DNA of 64,000 nucleotides from Phytopythium helicoides (Eukaryota > Oomycota > Peronosporomycetes > Pythiales > Pythiaceae), in NCBI GenBank assembly GCA_024867545.1, contig JANFNE010000022.1, positions 248,001 through 312,000 of the forward strand. Reading direction: 5' to 3'. Below the pieces are notes generated by a model that was not told the DNA's origin, did no database searches, and saw only the letters and a program-made list of their open reading frames with translations. Each line of letters opens with the position of its first letter. The stretch's first letter is position 1. A program made the translations under genes and the position numbers. Shown here in pieces: positions 35,987 through 47,906 of this stretch.

Positions 35987-36344
35987 CTCGGCGGAGGGAG
36001 CGCCTGTCTCGGAGGTAAATGCCCGGACGGATGAGGGCCGTGAAGGAGGGGGTTGAAGCTGCGGATCGCGGACAGTGATTGGCCAAAATACGTTCAATTT
36101 ACGGTGAGCACAGACATCGAATGCATGTGGTCAAGCAGTTGAAGCTGGCGCGGTGCATGGTGCTGGGATCTCGCCCGCGTGAGGTGATTGAAGCGCTCTG
36201 TTGATTGCGACGAGGACACGATGACCCTGCTCTACATCTGCTCGGCCGCGGCGGTCCGGTCGAGTGTACAGCAGGCGAGTTGCTCGCATGACCCAATCCC
36301 GTCACGCTCCTGACTCGGTGGAGCTCGCTAGCGACTGAGACTCG
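35987..36344. other. intergenic stretch, MLYCD / FAM210-like
   Basis: About 360 bp between two minus-strand genes, holding the MLYCD promoter. An inverted CCAAT box (gattggcc) lies at about 36077. No gene is supported. Confidence 0.4.
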
Positions 36345-37060
36345 CTAGAGGTCGCTGGGAGGTGGAGGCGAGCGCGGCGCCGACTGCGGAGCCACCATGT
36401 ATCCCCGGCGGCGCAGCGCGCGCAGCACGACGGGGGTGACGGCGAAGGTGATGGGCCACCGCACGGGCGAGAGCACCTTGTAGATGGTGTAGGCGATGAG
36501 GAACGAGCCGGCCGAGTTGGTCGTGCTCTCGCTCGTGGACGGCGAGTAGCCGACCGAGCTCAGCAGCGCCGACACGTCCACGCCGCTTGAGACGACGAGG
36601 TAGATGGTCGAGAACGACACGGCCGAGAGCACCACGTGCGTGGCCACACCCACGCGGCCGTACTCGAGCGCGAACGTCTTGGCGCGCTGCCTCCACGACG
36701 GCGGGTCGCTCTGCAGCTGCTCCAGCTCGCGCCCGTCCTGCTCGGCACGCGTCGTCAGCCCCTGGTCCTCCTCACCCCCTCGGCGCCGTTCGCGCGCCCA
36801 CGCACCTCGACGTGCTCGCCCTTGAGCGGCGCCGACTCGCCGGCGTCCGTCGGCTTCTTGCTGCGCGCGTCAGGGGGCAAGCGGCGGTTAGTCGAGAGCG
36901 CGGCGAGCTGCTCGCGGCCGCCGCGCGCCGCTCGAGCGCTGAGGGCGGGGCGCTGCGCCGCCAGCAGCGCGCAGGCCGCCGAGGCGCCGGCCCGGCCCCC
37001 GAGCAGCCGCGCCGACCGGCCGGCCAGCGACCAGCCGTACCTCATGGCGCCGCGGTGCAT
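36345..37060 (-). CDS. mitochondrial FAM210 / DUF1279 membrane protein
   Basis: Two exons. Exon 1 from ATG 37060 (MHRGAMRYGWSLAGRSARLL) has an Arg-rich, acid-free mitochondrial-type leader and a ~50-residue polar linker. After an intron at about 36756-36817, exon 2 gives DPPSWRQRAKTFALEYGRVG, VATHVVLSAVSFSTIYLVVSSGVDV and SAGSFLIAYTIYKVLSPVRWP with ITFAVTPVVLRALRRRG. This is the DUF1279 pattern of two membrane helices with a YG-x-V-x-x-x-x-H-x-x-x-S start and a K-x-x-x-P-x-R-x-x-x-T centre. It is about 215 residues. FAM210 proteins sit in mitochondrial membranes; the molecular role is uncertain. It is head-to-head with the NEK kinase, with tandem CCAAT boxes (ccaatcaga, ccaatcgcc) in the 209 bp between them. 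Confidence 0.88.
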
Positions 37061-37269
37061 GCGTCTCCCGGTCCCGCTGGCGACTGGCGCGGCGCGGGCG
37101 GAGGCGGCGGCGGGCGGCGACAGCTCCGGCGAGGCGGAGGCTGCTTGCTGGTCGCGACTGGATTTCACGCAGGGGAAACCCGCCCCGCGCAGCCGGCCAA
37201 TCAGAGACAGGATCGCGCGGATATCAGCCAATCGCCGAGATGGACGCGCTCACTTGAAGCGACGCCGAG
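37061..37269. promoter_or_regulatory. bidirectional promoter with two CCAAT boxes
   Basis: A short gap between the FAM210-like and NEK genes. ccaatcaga at about 37197 and ccaatcgcc at about 37228 are CCAAT boxes in the same orientation, 22-40 bp and 70 bp from the NEK start. The role is inferred. Confidence 0.45.
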
Positions 37270-39117
37270 ATGGAGCTGCGCGGCTTTGAGGTGCTGGCGC
37301 CGCTGGGCAGCGGGCAGTTTGGCGACGTGCTACTCGTGAGGCGGGCGGTCGGTGGGGAGCTGCTGGCCGCAAAGATCGTGCGCGGAGAGAGCGCCGAGGC
37401 GGCGGCGGCCGCGCGGCGAGAGGCCGAACTGCTGCGCGCGCTATGCCACCTGAATGTTGTGCGGTGCGTCGAGGTGGTGCAGAGCGGCACGCAGCTCGCG
37501 ATCGTGATGGAGTACGCGTCTGGAGGAGACCTGGATGGATATATCCGCGCCAGCAAGCAGCAGTACGATAAGTTCAAGAGTGGGTCGGCCAGGGGACGTT
37601 TGCTGACAGTGGAATGCACTGCAATAGCGGACGCGGGCTTGGCGAAATCGAGGCAATGCGCATTTTCTACAGATTGCGCTGGCCCTGGCGTATTTGCATG
37701 AGCGTAGAATCATCCACAGGTATAGTGTGCATATCCTCGCAGATTAGAGTGATCGCCAATCTCATGACCTCTCTCGGCAGGGATCTCAAACCGAAGGTTG
37801 ACCTTGAGCGTGTGTACACGCCCACTCATCAACTCTAACGGGACCGGTGACGCAAACTCTACGCAGAATATATTGCTCGATGGCGACGGAGTCGTAAAAC
37901 TCAGTGACTTTGGGGTCTCTAAACCCCTAGAACGCACAAGTGATGGCGCCAACACTGTCATTGGAACACCATTCTACATGTAAGAACTCTGGTCGTGCGA
38001 GCTCATGTGCAAAGCGAACTCACACAACACATGCTAGGGCTCCAGAAGTACTCGAGGGAAGTGTCTACGACACAAAGTGTGATGTTTGGAGTCTTGGGTG
38101 CGTCCTTTATGAAATGGCAGCTATGTCTCCGCCATTCGTTGGGTCGGCCGTTGGCGCTGTTGTATACCAAATTCTGGAGAAAGAGCCACCTCAACTACCT
38201 AAGCGATTCTCGCAGGGGTTTCATAGTCTTGTGGCTTGCTTGCTTACAAAGAATCCATCCGTGCGTACATCTACAATACGATTTGATATCCAAGTCGAAT
38301 ATTTACTAAACGTTTGTGGTGGCTGGTTGACATTCAGTTACGACCAGATGTGCGTATGGTTCTTCAAAGCGACTATGTTCAAGGACACATGATGCGACTT
38401 GTGAGCGCAACGACTTTTTCTCAGCCCCAAATGATCGAGCAGATCGATAATACCTCACGAAGTTATGACTCGCAATACGAAATACTTGAAGAAGATGCAG
38501 CTCTTCACATCGCAAATCGAGTCGTCCCTTTGTCACATTTTCTGGACGAAGACTCTAACAGCTCCGGTGGAAACATCAAGTATGGAGGCGATTTGGCACG
38601 GCAGATATTCTTCGAGGACAAGGTACGGTTTGTAGGTGGTCATTGATCAATAGAGAAGTTAAATCTCTTTTTGTACAATTAGGCTGCGGCAAAAAAGAAC
38701 CAAGAGCGAGCAGACGATGAGAGGCGTACTCCAACTGACGTACCATTCGGTAATCCAGTTCAGCTGCAAATGCCTGTCGCTAAATGTACACAACAAAAAC
38801 TAGGATTTGAGCCTGTGTATGACCAATATGCAGCGAATGCTCGTGCGGCACTGATCAACAAGCAAAAAATTCTTGAAGATCTTGGGAGATACGAGAAGTC
38901 TATCGAGATTGGAATCGAGGCGACATCACGCGGCCAATCCGCACAGACCCCTCCCCTTGTTGTTCCCCTTCCAGCTCCTACGTTGAAAAGTAAGGAGCAA
39001 AGCAAGGACGAGTATGAGAAAATGCTAGAAGCGGAACGCGTTCGCATCCGTGCAGAGACAAAAGCTCTCCAAGAGCGAATGAGAGCTATGCGAGTTGCGA
39101 GCAAAGAAAATCACTAG
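37270..39117 (+). CDS. NIMA-related protein kinase (NEK)
   Basis: A Ser/Thr kinase with the catalytic domain at the N-terminus. ATG 37270 gives MELRGFEVLAPLGSGQFGDVLLV (glycine loop) and LLAAKIV (ATP lysine). EYASGGDLDGYI is the NEK hinge type. IALALAYLHERRIIHRDLKP, NILLDGDGVVKLSDFGVSK, NTVIGTPFYM then APEVLEGSVYDTKCDVWSLG, LYEMAAMSPPF, and a P-LPKRFS-type C-lobe end follow. The tail of ~230 residues holds coiled coil (KEQSKDEYEKMLEAERVRIR) as in many NEKs. Introns of 45-75 bp fall at about 37580, 37721-37780, 37796-37870, 37982-38037, 38280-38335 and 38623-38682. One missing base near 37667 breaks frame between RIF and QIALAL. NEKs regulate mitosis and flagellar length; which one is not resolved. 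Confidence 0.88.
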
Positions 39118-39180
39118 ATTGCTATTATCAACCCGATAGAAAACAACGAGTTGCAGTTTAACTAGCGGGTATGAAAGTCG

Positions 39181-41552
39181 CTAATGTTCAGCCTTGATTT
39201 GAGGTGGCAAGGAGGCTTCACTCAGCATCGCCATTATTGAGTCTAGCTTGTGCTCAAGCGCCGTCATGCGTGCGACCAACTCCATATGTCGTCCATCATC
39301 ACCACTTTGCTGGCTCTCATTGATTTCGAGCAGGAATCCCACTTTGAGCTGCATTTTGTACTGGAGCAATTCCATCCTTGACCCCGGCTTCGTTGAACTC
39401 GTTCAGCTCACTATCTTTGCGAATTATACCCTCCAGCAAGTGCTGGATAGTCTCGATAGCTTCTTGCTCAGTCAACTCAGCCCTATCAAACATACTCATG
39501 AGGATTGATGGAGTGAGCAGCATCCGCTCTTTTTCACATCTGTCTTCTTGGCATTTCATATTGCTGTCATCGCCTTCAGTGTTTTGGTCGTGATAGCTTA
39601 GAATAATTCGTGTCAGATCTCGAAGTACAGCCGGACGTACTCTGCCGCGAAATACGACCTTGTTTCGAGGTAGTTGCACCACAATACCTGTTGCAGTATC
39701 TTGCGTATGAGCGAAGTAAGCAAGATCGCGCACTTTTTGGCCTGGATTTGCGCCAACTAATCCATTGCCACAATCTTGAGCAGACTCCTCGGCTTCCGTC
39801 CCGTTTCCAGTCGCTAAAGAAGACGGCAACAGAGTATGATCCGTTGCACATCACTCGGCTGGCATCAAGGCTGCCGCGAGCTTTGTCGGCCTCGCGATTG
39901 ACTTCGGCGTACGCGTCAAGAACGATCGCGAGCATCATATTCAGCAGCACGAGACTCACCACAATCATATACACCCAATAGAAGATCATACCAACTGGGT
40001 TGTACATACCACTGATGGATAACGTGTCAAAGTTACCGAACAACATATTCACACACGACTCCATGGCAATCGCCAGGCTGGAGAACTCCTCCACGCGGTC
40101 TCCGAATAGCACTGAGCCTGATACAGCGAACGTCATGAATACGACGATGAAAACAGCAAAGAACGACACAAACTGGTGCAAAGCGTAGGCCATTGTGCGT
40201 GTCAATAAGCTGAGTCGAGGATGAAAGCGAAAGCGCTTGAGAACTCGCATGCCAAGAGTGAAAACTGCAAAGGTAGCCACAAGGCGCAGCGCTATTGTGA
40301 GCTTGGCAATACGAAGTAGTGATTGTGTAACAGCCTTGAGGATGAGCTGGTTCTTTTCACCACTCGTGTCATCCGACCAACTCTGATCCGACTTGACGAG
40401 TGCCTCGAGGTTCTCTCGAAACTGCCTTGTTGAACATGAGCAAGACTATTGAAATCCAGATGCCATAGAATGCGATCACCAGTGCACTCGAGAGAGCTCA
40501 ATCATGATCCACACATCGGTGACTAAGTTGTGCCACCCTCGATGAACATGCTTCCTGATCTTTAGTATTTGCCCCGCAACAGCAAGGAGAAAGAAAAAGA
40601 TCACAAGCACATCTAGAGCGATAGCCTCGGGTGCTTGGTAAGGGTTCGAAAGTGCTGGAGTCGTGTATGCAGACGGAACTATACTCCCACCCAATTGAAA
40701 CTTGAGCGTCAGCTCCGTGACAGCATAGCCTTGGAGCTCACCATTGTACGTCACGATTGTGATGAGTAGCTTTGCTATCGAGTAGTCTATCCAAGTCCCA
40801 TTTGTGCGTAGCTTTTCAATCTTCGCAGCAGCCGCAGTTGAGTTAGTATCAAAGCTGATGTGCACATTATCTGTGTTAGTTGCGTCTGGGTCATAGCACT
40901 GCGGGTACAGTGCTTGCAAGAAAGGCTGGGTGTCGCATTCGTGCGCTGTCCGACGTGTTACCTTGTGTTGTCAACATGTGCATGTCAGATCTGCTTTGTC
41001 CGAGAAGGCAAAGATCGTGTGAGTGAGGTTTCCACTTTACCTGGTAATTGACAGGCACCTAGAACCTTGTTGAAGTAGGCGATGCGACCCCACTTGTCGA
41101 GCGTAAGGTCATTGTCATTGTAATCCTGGGTCACGAACACACTCGGTGCAAGAGTGTTCTCCAGCCAGTCAAACACGTCTTCGTAGCTCTGAATATTGGC
41201 AAACTTGATGGTTGAATCGGTCGTAATAGTGTCGTCTCCTGACGATGCCAGCGTCGAGTATACCTGCTGATCCTTGCTCGTACAGGCTCTCCGATGGCAC
41301 GTGCAAGAAGAGCATCCCCACAAAGCAGCAAAAGTAGATCATCGGCAGCGGAATGCGCAGTAGCGCTTTCACCAGCTCGCGATCGTGGCGTAACACAAAG
41401 TGTGCGTCCTCGATCGAGATAGCAGGGCTACTCACACTCGCCATCTTGACTGCGAGTCGCTTGTCGCCAAGTGTAGGGGCAACTGAGGTTGCACGGAGTG
41501 GCTCGAGCGTTGAGGTGGCTTCGACGCCACGCTGGCCGCGAACTTCCTCCAT
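39181..41552 (-). CDS. polycystin-2-like TRP cation channel
   Basis: ATG 41552 (MEEVRGQRGVEATST) opens a cytosolic N-terminus. TM1 is IPLPMIYFCCFVGMLFL. A large extracellular polycystin domain follows with YEDVFDWLENTLAPSVFV, LTLDKWGRIAYFNKVLGAC, YPQCYD, TNGTWIDYSIAKLLITIVTYN and YAVTELTLKFQLGGSI. TM2-TM6 include ALDVLVIFFFLLAVAGQIL, a long helix at FHPRLSLLTRTMAYALHQFV, FFAVFIVVFMTFAVSGSVLFG, the pore region SCVNMLFGNFD, and YWVYMIVVSLVLLNMMLAIV. The C-terminus holds coiled coil (LVARMTALEHKLDSIMAML). The domain order is diagnostic of the PKD2 family. Introns and possibly frame breaks (near 40435 and 39830) separate the blocks. Such channels often sit on flagella. About 760 residues. Confidence 0.9.
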
Positions 41553-42056
41553 CACGCTTCACCTCCGCAACCGATAGAAAGCTGAAAAGGAGGGCGAGAG
41601 ACTGTGAGAGTTGCGGAATAGACCCTGGGGCTTGCCGAAACTGGTGTCGGGCCGCAACAGTCGCCACAGGCATCGGACTCTGAGCTCAGTCTCTTCGTGT
41701 CCATTGACAAGTTGAAGCTGTTTGGTCACTAGAGTTGATAGCACGTGCTGTGAATGAGCTTGAACGCCGGCTCTTGGCCCCATAAGCCACGGGAGCACCG
41801 TGCCTAAGCTGCCAACTCTCGTTCGCAGTGCGTCGCCTCCAATGCGAGAATGACTTCAACCCTATGGATCCTTCTAATCGGGTCACTATGCACACTCACC
41901 CATCTTGGTTTTAGTATATGAGCGCAGTATTTATTGGTCAACCCGCAACTCGTCCAATCCGAGCGGCCTGGTCATCATCATCACCCGCCACGCACTTGAG
42001 GCGCAGCTCATTCGGCAACTCCCTCTCGACCCGAGCGACAGCGACAGGCAGCGACC
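41553..42056. other. divergent intergenic stretch, PKD2-like / FAHD1
   Basis: About 500 bp between head-to-head genes. CCAAT-type boxes occur at about 41934 (inverted, attggtcaa) and 41953 (ccaatccgag), within 125 bp of the FAHD1 start. No gene is supported in it. Confidence 0.4.
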
Positions 42057-43105
42057 ATGAGCGGCAAGAAGTGGCTGGACGTCGGGTGCGTGTCCGTCTG
42101 CTGGGGTTCTGATGCGGCCCCCCCAGGCTAACGCAGCTGCAGCAAGAAGATCGTGGCCATCGGCAAGAACTACGAGGCGCACGCGCGCGAGATGGGCGCC
42201 AAGAGCGCCCCCAAGGAGCCCGTGCTCTTCCTCAAGCCCACCTCCAGGTGCAGTGCGGCTGCGGCTCCGACGGACGGGCGGGTGAACTGACGAGAGAGCT
42301 GGCGCAGCTACGTCAAGAACGGCGGCAGCGTGCTCATCCCGCCGGGCATCGGCGAGGTGCACCACGAGGTTGAGCTGGGCGTGAGTGCACAGGAGCTGCT
42401 CAGACTTTGAGTGATGCCGCGTGCTTACGATTGAGCTGGAGGCAGGTTGTGATTGGCAAGAGCGGACGCGACATCCCCGAGACGGAGAGCATGGACCACG
42501 TCGTGGGCTACGTACGTCAGAAGGGATCCGAACAAGTTGAGAGCGGCCGCTGACGCTCTGCTGATGCTGAGCAGGTGCTGGCGATCGACATGACGGCGCG
42601 CGACGTGCAGGCTAAGGCCAAGAAGGCGGGGCTTCCGTGGTCGCAGGCCAAGGGATACGACACGTTCACGCCCGTGAGTGACTTCATCCCCAAGGAGGCT
42701 GTGCCTGCTCCAGACAACCTGAACCTGTGGCTCAAGGTATGCACTGTGCTCGTGCTCATGTGCGTGAATATGTCCATTCCTGACGGTTAACATTTGTACT
42801 AGGTGGACGACGAGCTTCGCCAGAACGGCAATACGAGCGATATGGTTCACTCGATCCCGTTCCTCATCTCCTACATCAGCCGCATCATGACGCTCGAGGA
42901 GGGTGACCTCATCATCACGGGTACCCCGGAGGGCGTTGGTCCGGTCCCGCCGAACAGCGTACGCTCCTGTCTAATCTTTTTTCCAATTGGAATGAGGAAT
43001 TTTTTATAACCCTCGTGGCTGTGCTCACAACAGGTTGTTACAGCCGGAATTACCGACCTCATTGACATTCGCTTCCCCGTTGAGACTCGCGTGTACAAGT
43101 CATAG
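42057..43105 (+). CDS. FAHD1: fumarylacetoacetate hydrolase-domain protein, FAHD1 type
   Basis: A predicted mitochondrial acylpyruvate hydrolase / oxaloacetate decarboxylase. Seven or so short exons join to ~215 residues from ATG 42057 ([10 protein letters not shown]). Blocks are [49 protein letters not shown] with [30 protein letters not shown] with [69 protein letters not shown], and the end [14 protein letters not shown]. The E-V-E-L metal-site motif and TGTPEGVG loop are intact, so it should be active. No leader peptide is obvious. Introns are 50-75 bp, for example 42085-42142 and 42738-42803. Very firm. Confidence 0.95.
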
Positions 43106-43246
43106 ATGGTGCAAGTCGATAAGTCAGAGGAGCAACTTGTTGCTGTTCGTGAACACGCATTACAGCTCGATAAGGTACTCATGAGGGCTTTGTCAGTGTG
43201 CTACAAAAACAGCGCGTTCCTTTTCATGGTAGTATCCAATGGTTTT

Positions 43247-46002
43247 CTAGCTGGCAATAAATCTATCCATGACCGAGCCAATTGAGCTCTCGAAGCGCTG
43301 CTTACGAATCGAAGAAAGGTTGCGGATACGTTTCTTCCGACCTGCGAGAGTGTTGTTTTGCTCTTGATGAATGCGGACGTACCACCCTCGGTAGATAGCT
43401 TGGATTCGCAGAGCGGCCGCATCATGGCGCAGATTGCGGATCGCTACGAGCGCATTCGCGAGGACGTTTGGGGTTGTGGCCGAAGACTTACAGAACTGGA
43501 TGAGTGTGCCCAGCACACCGCTCTCAACGAGTTTGCCTCTGCTGACGTGGAGCTTGGACATGGCTGCAATTGCGCGCGTCGCGTGAAATAGGATGTCGTT
43601 ATGCCGATCCCCAGCAGGAGATATATACTTGACTAGCACACCTAGCATTCCTTCATCGACAAGTTTCAGGCAGTTTTCCGGCTTCTCGGCAAAATTCGCA
43701 ATAATCTTGGCAATGTGGTAGCGCGTCTGGGCGAGCGGGTGGAAGGCAAACTCTTTCAGAGACTGCAAAAGCTGCGGCTTACACATTGTCAATCGTGAGC
43801 TGTCGTCCTCAGTCAGCTGAGCAATGGCCCCAATGGCATCGATCTTCATGCTAAAGTCATTTCCTACAAGAATTCCAAAAAGACACTTGACAACTCCCCG
43901 TGCTAATAGCTCAATATAGTGCTTGTATCCTGCCTCCGCACCCGCAAACTGACTCGGGTTGTCTATTAGAAGAGACAATCGACCCGTGCTCAGGTTGATT
44001 GCTGGGCTAATAGAGCTCCTACGAGCAGAAGTTGCGATTGGAAGCTGCCTGATTGGCATTCCGGCGGATATAGTAGGCGAGGCAAGCGTCGGTTCATGGA
44101 GTTGATCCCGATTGTGCTCTCGCTCTTTACAAATGAGAAGCGTCAATAGCGTCAACACGGAGCGACGAATTCGCTTGTCGGGTGACGCGTAGAGATTACG
44201 ACTTGCTATACAATCAAGCAGCTTGGAGCGAATCAGGTGCTCTCGATTGGCAGGATTCTTCGCCATATCACAAAAGATTGTAAACGATGCTCGCAAGACT
44301 GTCGAGTTTTCCGCTGCGTCCCAAGTTGAATTTCCGACTTTCGGATTCACAGGTCGTGTGAATCCTTGGTTCGACTTGGCATCACCTTGAGTTAGCGTTG
44401 CTGAATCGATGAAGAGTGTCGTGTTCCTATCTCTTGGGCTTCCACCTCGTCGAGGCACAGCAGATTTGGGTCGCTGACGATATTCCGATTTGGACACGAG
44501 AGGCATTCGATCAACTGCGGGTCCACTGTCACATCCTGACGAAAAAGCAAAGCTGAACTAACCGTGGTAGTGCACCTGCCGCCACAAGCGCCTCGTGATT
44601 TCTCGAATTCGTCGCTATTGCTTCAACAATGGATACAACTAGAATTACAACTTGATAAGTAGTACGAGGCGAATCAAGAATGACTAGAACGCTTGGAATG
44701 AGTCTGCATTGCGTGAACTTTAAGGCGTTTTCTTCTCCGAGAGCAGACACAAAATGAACCCAAGCAGCTCACGGCGGAACGCAGGGTCTTTTTCAAGGAA
44801 TGGGTTGCACAGTATTGCTCCAAGCGTTTCAAAGTGGTTCGAGTGGAAAAACAGCACGCGATTTTCTCGAGACGCTGCGAGTTGTCGCAGTATCGATGCT
44901 GCTAAGATGCGAAGCCGGGCATCTTTGCTTGTGCAATTAGCGAGGATGAAAGCAAACCCTTCGCGCTTGGCAACAGCTTCGCGAGTCTCGTCAATGGTCA
45001 CGAGGTTATTGATGACCTCATATGCTATTTGCTTTAGTTTGGCATCTGGGGAGTGAAGGAGCGTAAATAAACGTTCTAATCCGTCCGGAGCTTGTAGCAG
45101 CAGCAGTTTAACGTTGTCGAGGCGAACAAGTGCCGACAGCGTCTGTGCACAATCCCGAGCGATGCTGGAGTCATTTCGATCTTGAGGAGAGCCGAGCATT
45201 GACACGAGAGCGCCGAGTGTTCCCATTTCAAAAAGCATATTGAGATTCGCTGCTGCAAAAATGAATAGTTTCCCATCAGACTTTCGTTAATAGGCCAACC
45301 AAACCAACAATGCCCCAAACCATTTCGACTCAACGACGCCAACGCTGCTGCAGCGTCGCCGCGGACCTCGATGAACGGTGACCAGTATGCAATCTCAATC
45401 AGCGGTCGCACAACGTCAGCATCAACATCTTGCACACGAAGATGCTTGAGTACAACTGCACTCTTGAGCGGATCTCTCCGTCCTTCAGCTTTCAGCTGTT
45501 TATCGTGGGCTTCGAGCTGCTGCTGCCGCTTTACTGGCGAAGACGACGTTAATCTGGCTGCACGGCTACCTCCATTAGGGAAATTCACCGGAATAGAAAC
45601 CAAATGAGGCGGCTTCGTTGGTAGCGACAGCTTTCGAACTGGTGGAGGATCGACCTCCGGTTCAATAGGAGGCGAGTAGCTTGTGTTGTGCGCTCTTGTA
45701 TTGACCCCTGCGGTTCCTGGCCGGCGCCGCTCCTGCGACTGCATCGATTCAGACGTTTTCCCAACATCAACAGCCCGACTACGATCTCCATTCGACGGCT
45801 TGCTCTTGCTTTTGGGTTTGCTAGTCAACGATTTTGGCTCCGACATGTACTCTGGAGGCACGGGATTCCATTGTCGCTTCGTGACCGCCTGCTGCAGATC
45901 TGGAGGCGGCGCCGACGTCACCGGAGCCACAGAATCGACTACGACTGTCGGCGAAGCAAATCGAACGCCCGGCCGGTGCATTTGGAGCTTCGTGCTCTGC
46001 AT
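43247..46002 (-). CDS. armadillo-repeat protein with C-terminal IQ motif
   Basis: ATG 46002 (MQSTKLQMHRPGVRFASP) starts a ~220-residue disordered, Pro/Ser/Lys-rich leader. Armadillo-type helical repeats follow: IEVRGDAAAALASLSRN, an intron at about 45256-45324, MLFEMGTLGALVSMLGSPQD, DGLERLFTLLHSPDAKLKQI, and ALVAAGALPRLVQL. A polar insertion with RPKSAVPRRGG lies between repeats. More repeats come after it (KIDAIGAIAQLTEDD, YHIAKIIANFAEKPENCLKL, GMLGVLVKYISP, SGVLGTLIQFCK). The end is an IQ motif, LRIQAIYRGWYVRIHQEQ, which would bind calmodulin, and a basic tail. Short intron or break points lie near 44535 and 44750. About 880 residues. Family not identified; a scaffold role is inferred. Confidence 0.75.
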
Positions 46003-46170
46003 CGTTAGCGCATCAGCGGTATCTATATTTACGCTCTCTGAGTCAACGAATGGGTACACTAGACCCCAATTCAAAGAATCGCTATCAATTCATTTACCGA
46101 TTCGGTTTTGAATCGTCACCGAGGAGAAAGGCAAGGCTGCATTTTGAGAGGGGAAAAGCATCGAGCTGCC
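46003..46170. promoter_or_regulatory. bidirectional promoter, ARM protein / RagA
   Basis: A 168 bp gap between head-to-head genes. caattcaaagaatc at 46068-46081 and tcaattcattt at about 46085-46094 match the inverted-repeat motifs found at 16558-16591 and 24947-25019. Confidence 0.5.
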
Positions 46171-47531
46171 ATGAAGAAGAAGGTGCGGGCGCCGCCGTCT
46201 GTGGAGGCCCTGGGGCTGCGCTGGAGCGGGAAGGCGTGTGGCTAACGTGGCGATGGGCGACAGGTGCTGCTCATGGGCAAGTCCGGCTCGGGCAAGACGT
46301 CCATGCGCTCCATCATCTTCGCCAACTACTTGGCGCGCGACACCATGCGCCTCGGCCCTACGCGTGCGTGGCTCGGTGGATCCACTGCTGCTCGAAAGCT
46401 GTGATGGAAGGAGCTGACGTGGATTTTGTGGGGTTTTGTGTGCAGTGGACGTCGAGCACTCGCACGTGCGCTTCCTTGGGAACCTCGTGCTCAATCTGTG
46501 GGACTGTGGCGGGTATGGGAATCTTTGGCGGCTGCAGGAGCTCGTGGCTTTACGTTGCTGACGGACGTGTGATGACAGGCAGGACGCGTTCTACGAGAAC
46601 TACTTTGAGAGTCAGCGCGACCACATTTTCCGGAGCGTCGAGCTGCTGATCTACGTGTTCGACATTGAGAGCCGCGACATTGACGTGAGGCGCAGTTTTG
46701 CGGTGATGCCAGGACTGTGAGCAGAGGTTCTGACCGCATGAGGTGGTGTGTGCACATGCAGAAAGACATGGCTCACTTTGACGGATGTATCGAGGCGATC
46801 GAGCAGAACTCGAGCAACGCCAAGGTGTTTGTGCTCATCCACAAGATGGACCTCGTCCCCGAGGAGCAGCGCGAGCGCGTACGTGAATACGATGGATCTC
46901 AACTCGTCTATTTCCTAGTGCGCTCATTCGAAATTTCATTCGGCAGGTGTTCGGCAACAAGAAGGACATGATTGTGGCGCGCACGGGTCAGCTGCCGACC
47001 GTGTGCTTCGGGACGTCGATCTGGGATGAAACGCTCTACCGTGCGTGGTCGTCGATCGTCTACTCGCTGATCCCCAATATGCAGGATTTGGAGAAGCACC
47101 TGAACAACTTCTGCTCGATCTGCAATGCCGACGAGGTCGTGCTCTTTGAGCGCGCAACGTTCCTCGTAATCTCGCACGCGACCCACACGGAGCATCGCGA
47201 TATTCACCGTTTTGAGAAGATCAGCAATATTATCAAGCAGTTCAAGCTCAGCTGCAGCAAGTCGCAAGCACAGTTCCAGGGAATGGAAGTGCGCAACTCG
47301 AACTTTACTGCTTTCATCGACTTCTTCACCGCCAACACCTACATCATGGTGATCATGTCGGACCAGGATATTCGTACGTGTTTCGTGCGTGCGTGCCCTC
47401 GGTACGAATGAACGACTGACTGACTGACTGACCAATATGACAATGTATCCTCTCCAGAGCCGGCGACGATCCACTTGAACATCAAGGCGGCTCGTCCAGT
47501 GTTCGAGCAGCACGTTCAGCAAGCGGCGTAA
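46171..47531 (+). CDS. RRAGA: Rag GTPase A (RagA/Gtr1 family)
   Basis: A GTPase that, paired with RagC/D, recruits TORC1 to the lysosome or vacuole when amino acids are plentiful. The first exon is only 12 bases (46171-46182, MKKK), followed by an 81 bp intron. Then [26 protein letters not shown] (P-loop), [23 protein letters not shown] (G3, DCGG), [24 protein letters not shown] (the Rag equivalent of NKxD), and [23 protein letters not shown]. The C-terminal roadblock domain has [60 protein letters not shown]. Residue order and length (~310) are those of RagA. Six introns are all in phase, with no frame break. Very firm. Confidence 0.96.
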
Positions 47532-47906
47532 GGCTGTGAAAGCAGTTGTTGTAGCAATTGCAGGTGGGGTTCTGTTGACCAAGAATGCCATTCTCAATTT
47601 GCCTAGACGGGCTAGCTGAGTCCGCATTCGCCTTGAGTGTTGTTACCTTGAGCCCTGCGCTTGGGTTGGAAAGGAGGTCGACGAGTTCCATGGCTTTCTT
47701 CGTGCACAACTCGCGCAGTTGAAGCGGGAAGCTGCGACAAGTACTGCCGTGATGTAGCCATATAACGCCTGGATTTTCCGCGTTCACCTTACAAAATGTA
47801 TGGATGTCCCGTCTCAAACCTGACCACCACTTGTGGAGCACGTCCAGGACGCTGGAGTCGCGCGTCAACGGCACGGCCAAACCTGCATTTCACCGCTCTG
47901 CCGACC
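47532..47906. other. intergenic stretch, RagA / HECT ligase 1
   Basis: About 375 bp. A minus-strand frame (47482-47880) is open for 132 codons with fairly protein-like sequence (LVDLLSNPSAGLKVTTL), but it overlaps the RagA end, lacks a recognisable family and is not called. The promoter of the HECT gene should lie here. Confidence 0.4.

Noticed and set aside
46908..47627. 239-codon minus-strand frame opposite RagA
   Set aside because: Opposite a gene whose exons and introns are fully explained on the plus strand; no recognisable protein.
47482..47880. 132-codon minus-strand frame between RagA and HECT 1
   Set aside because: It overlaps the RagA coding end, lacks family features, and no partner exon was found.
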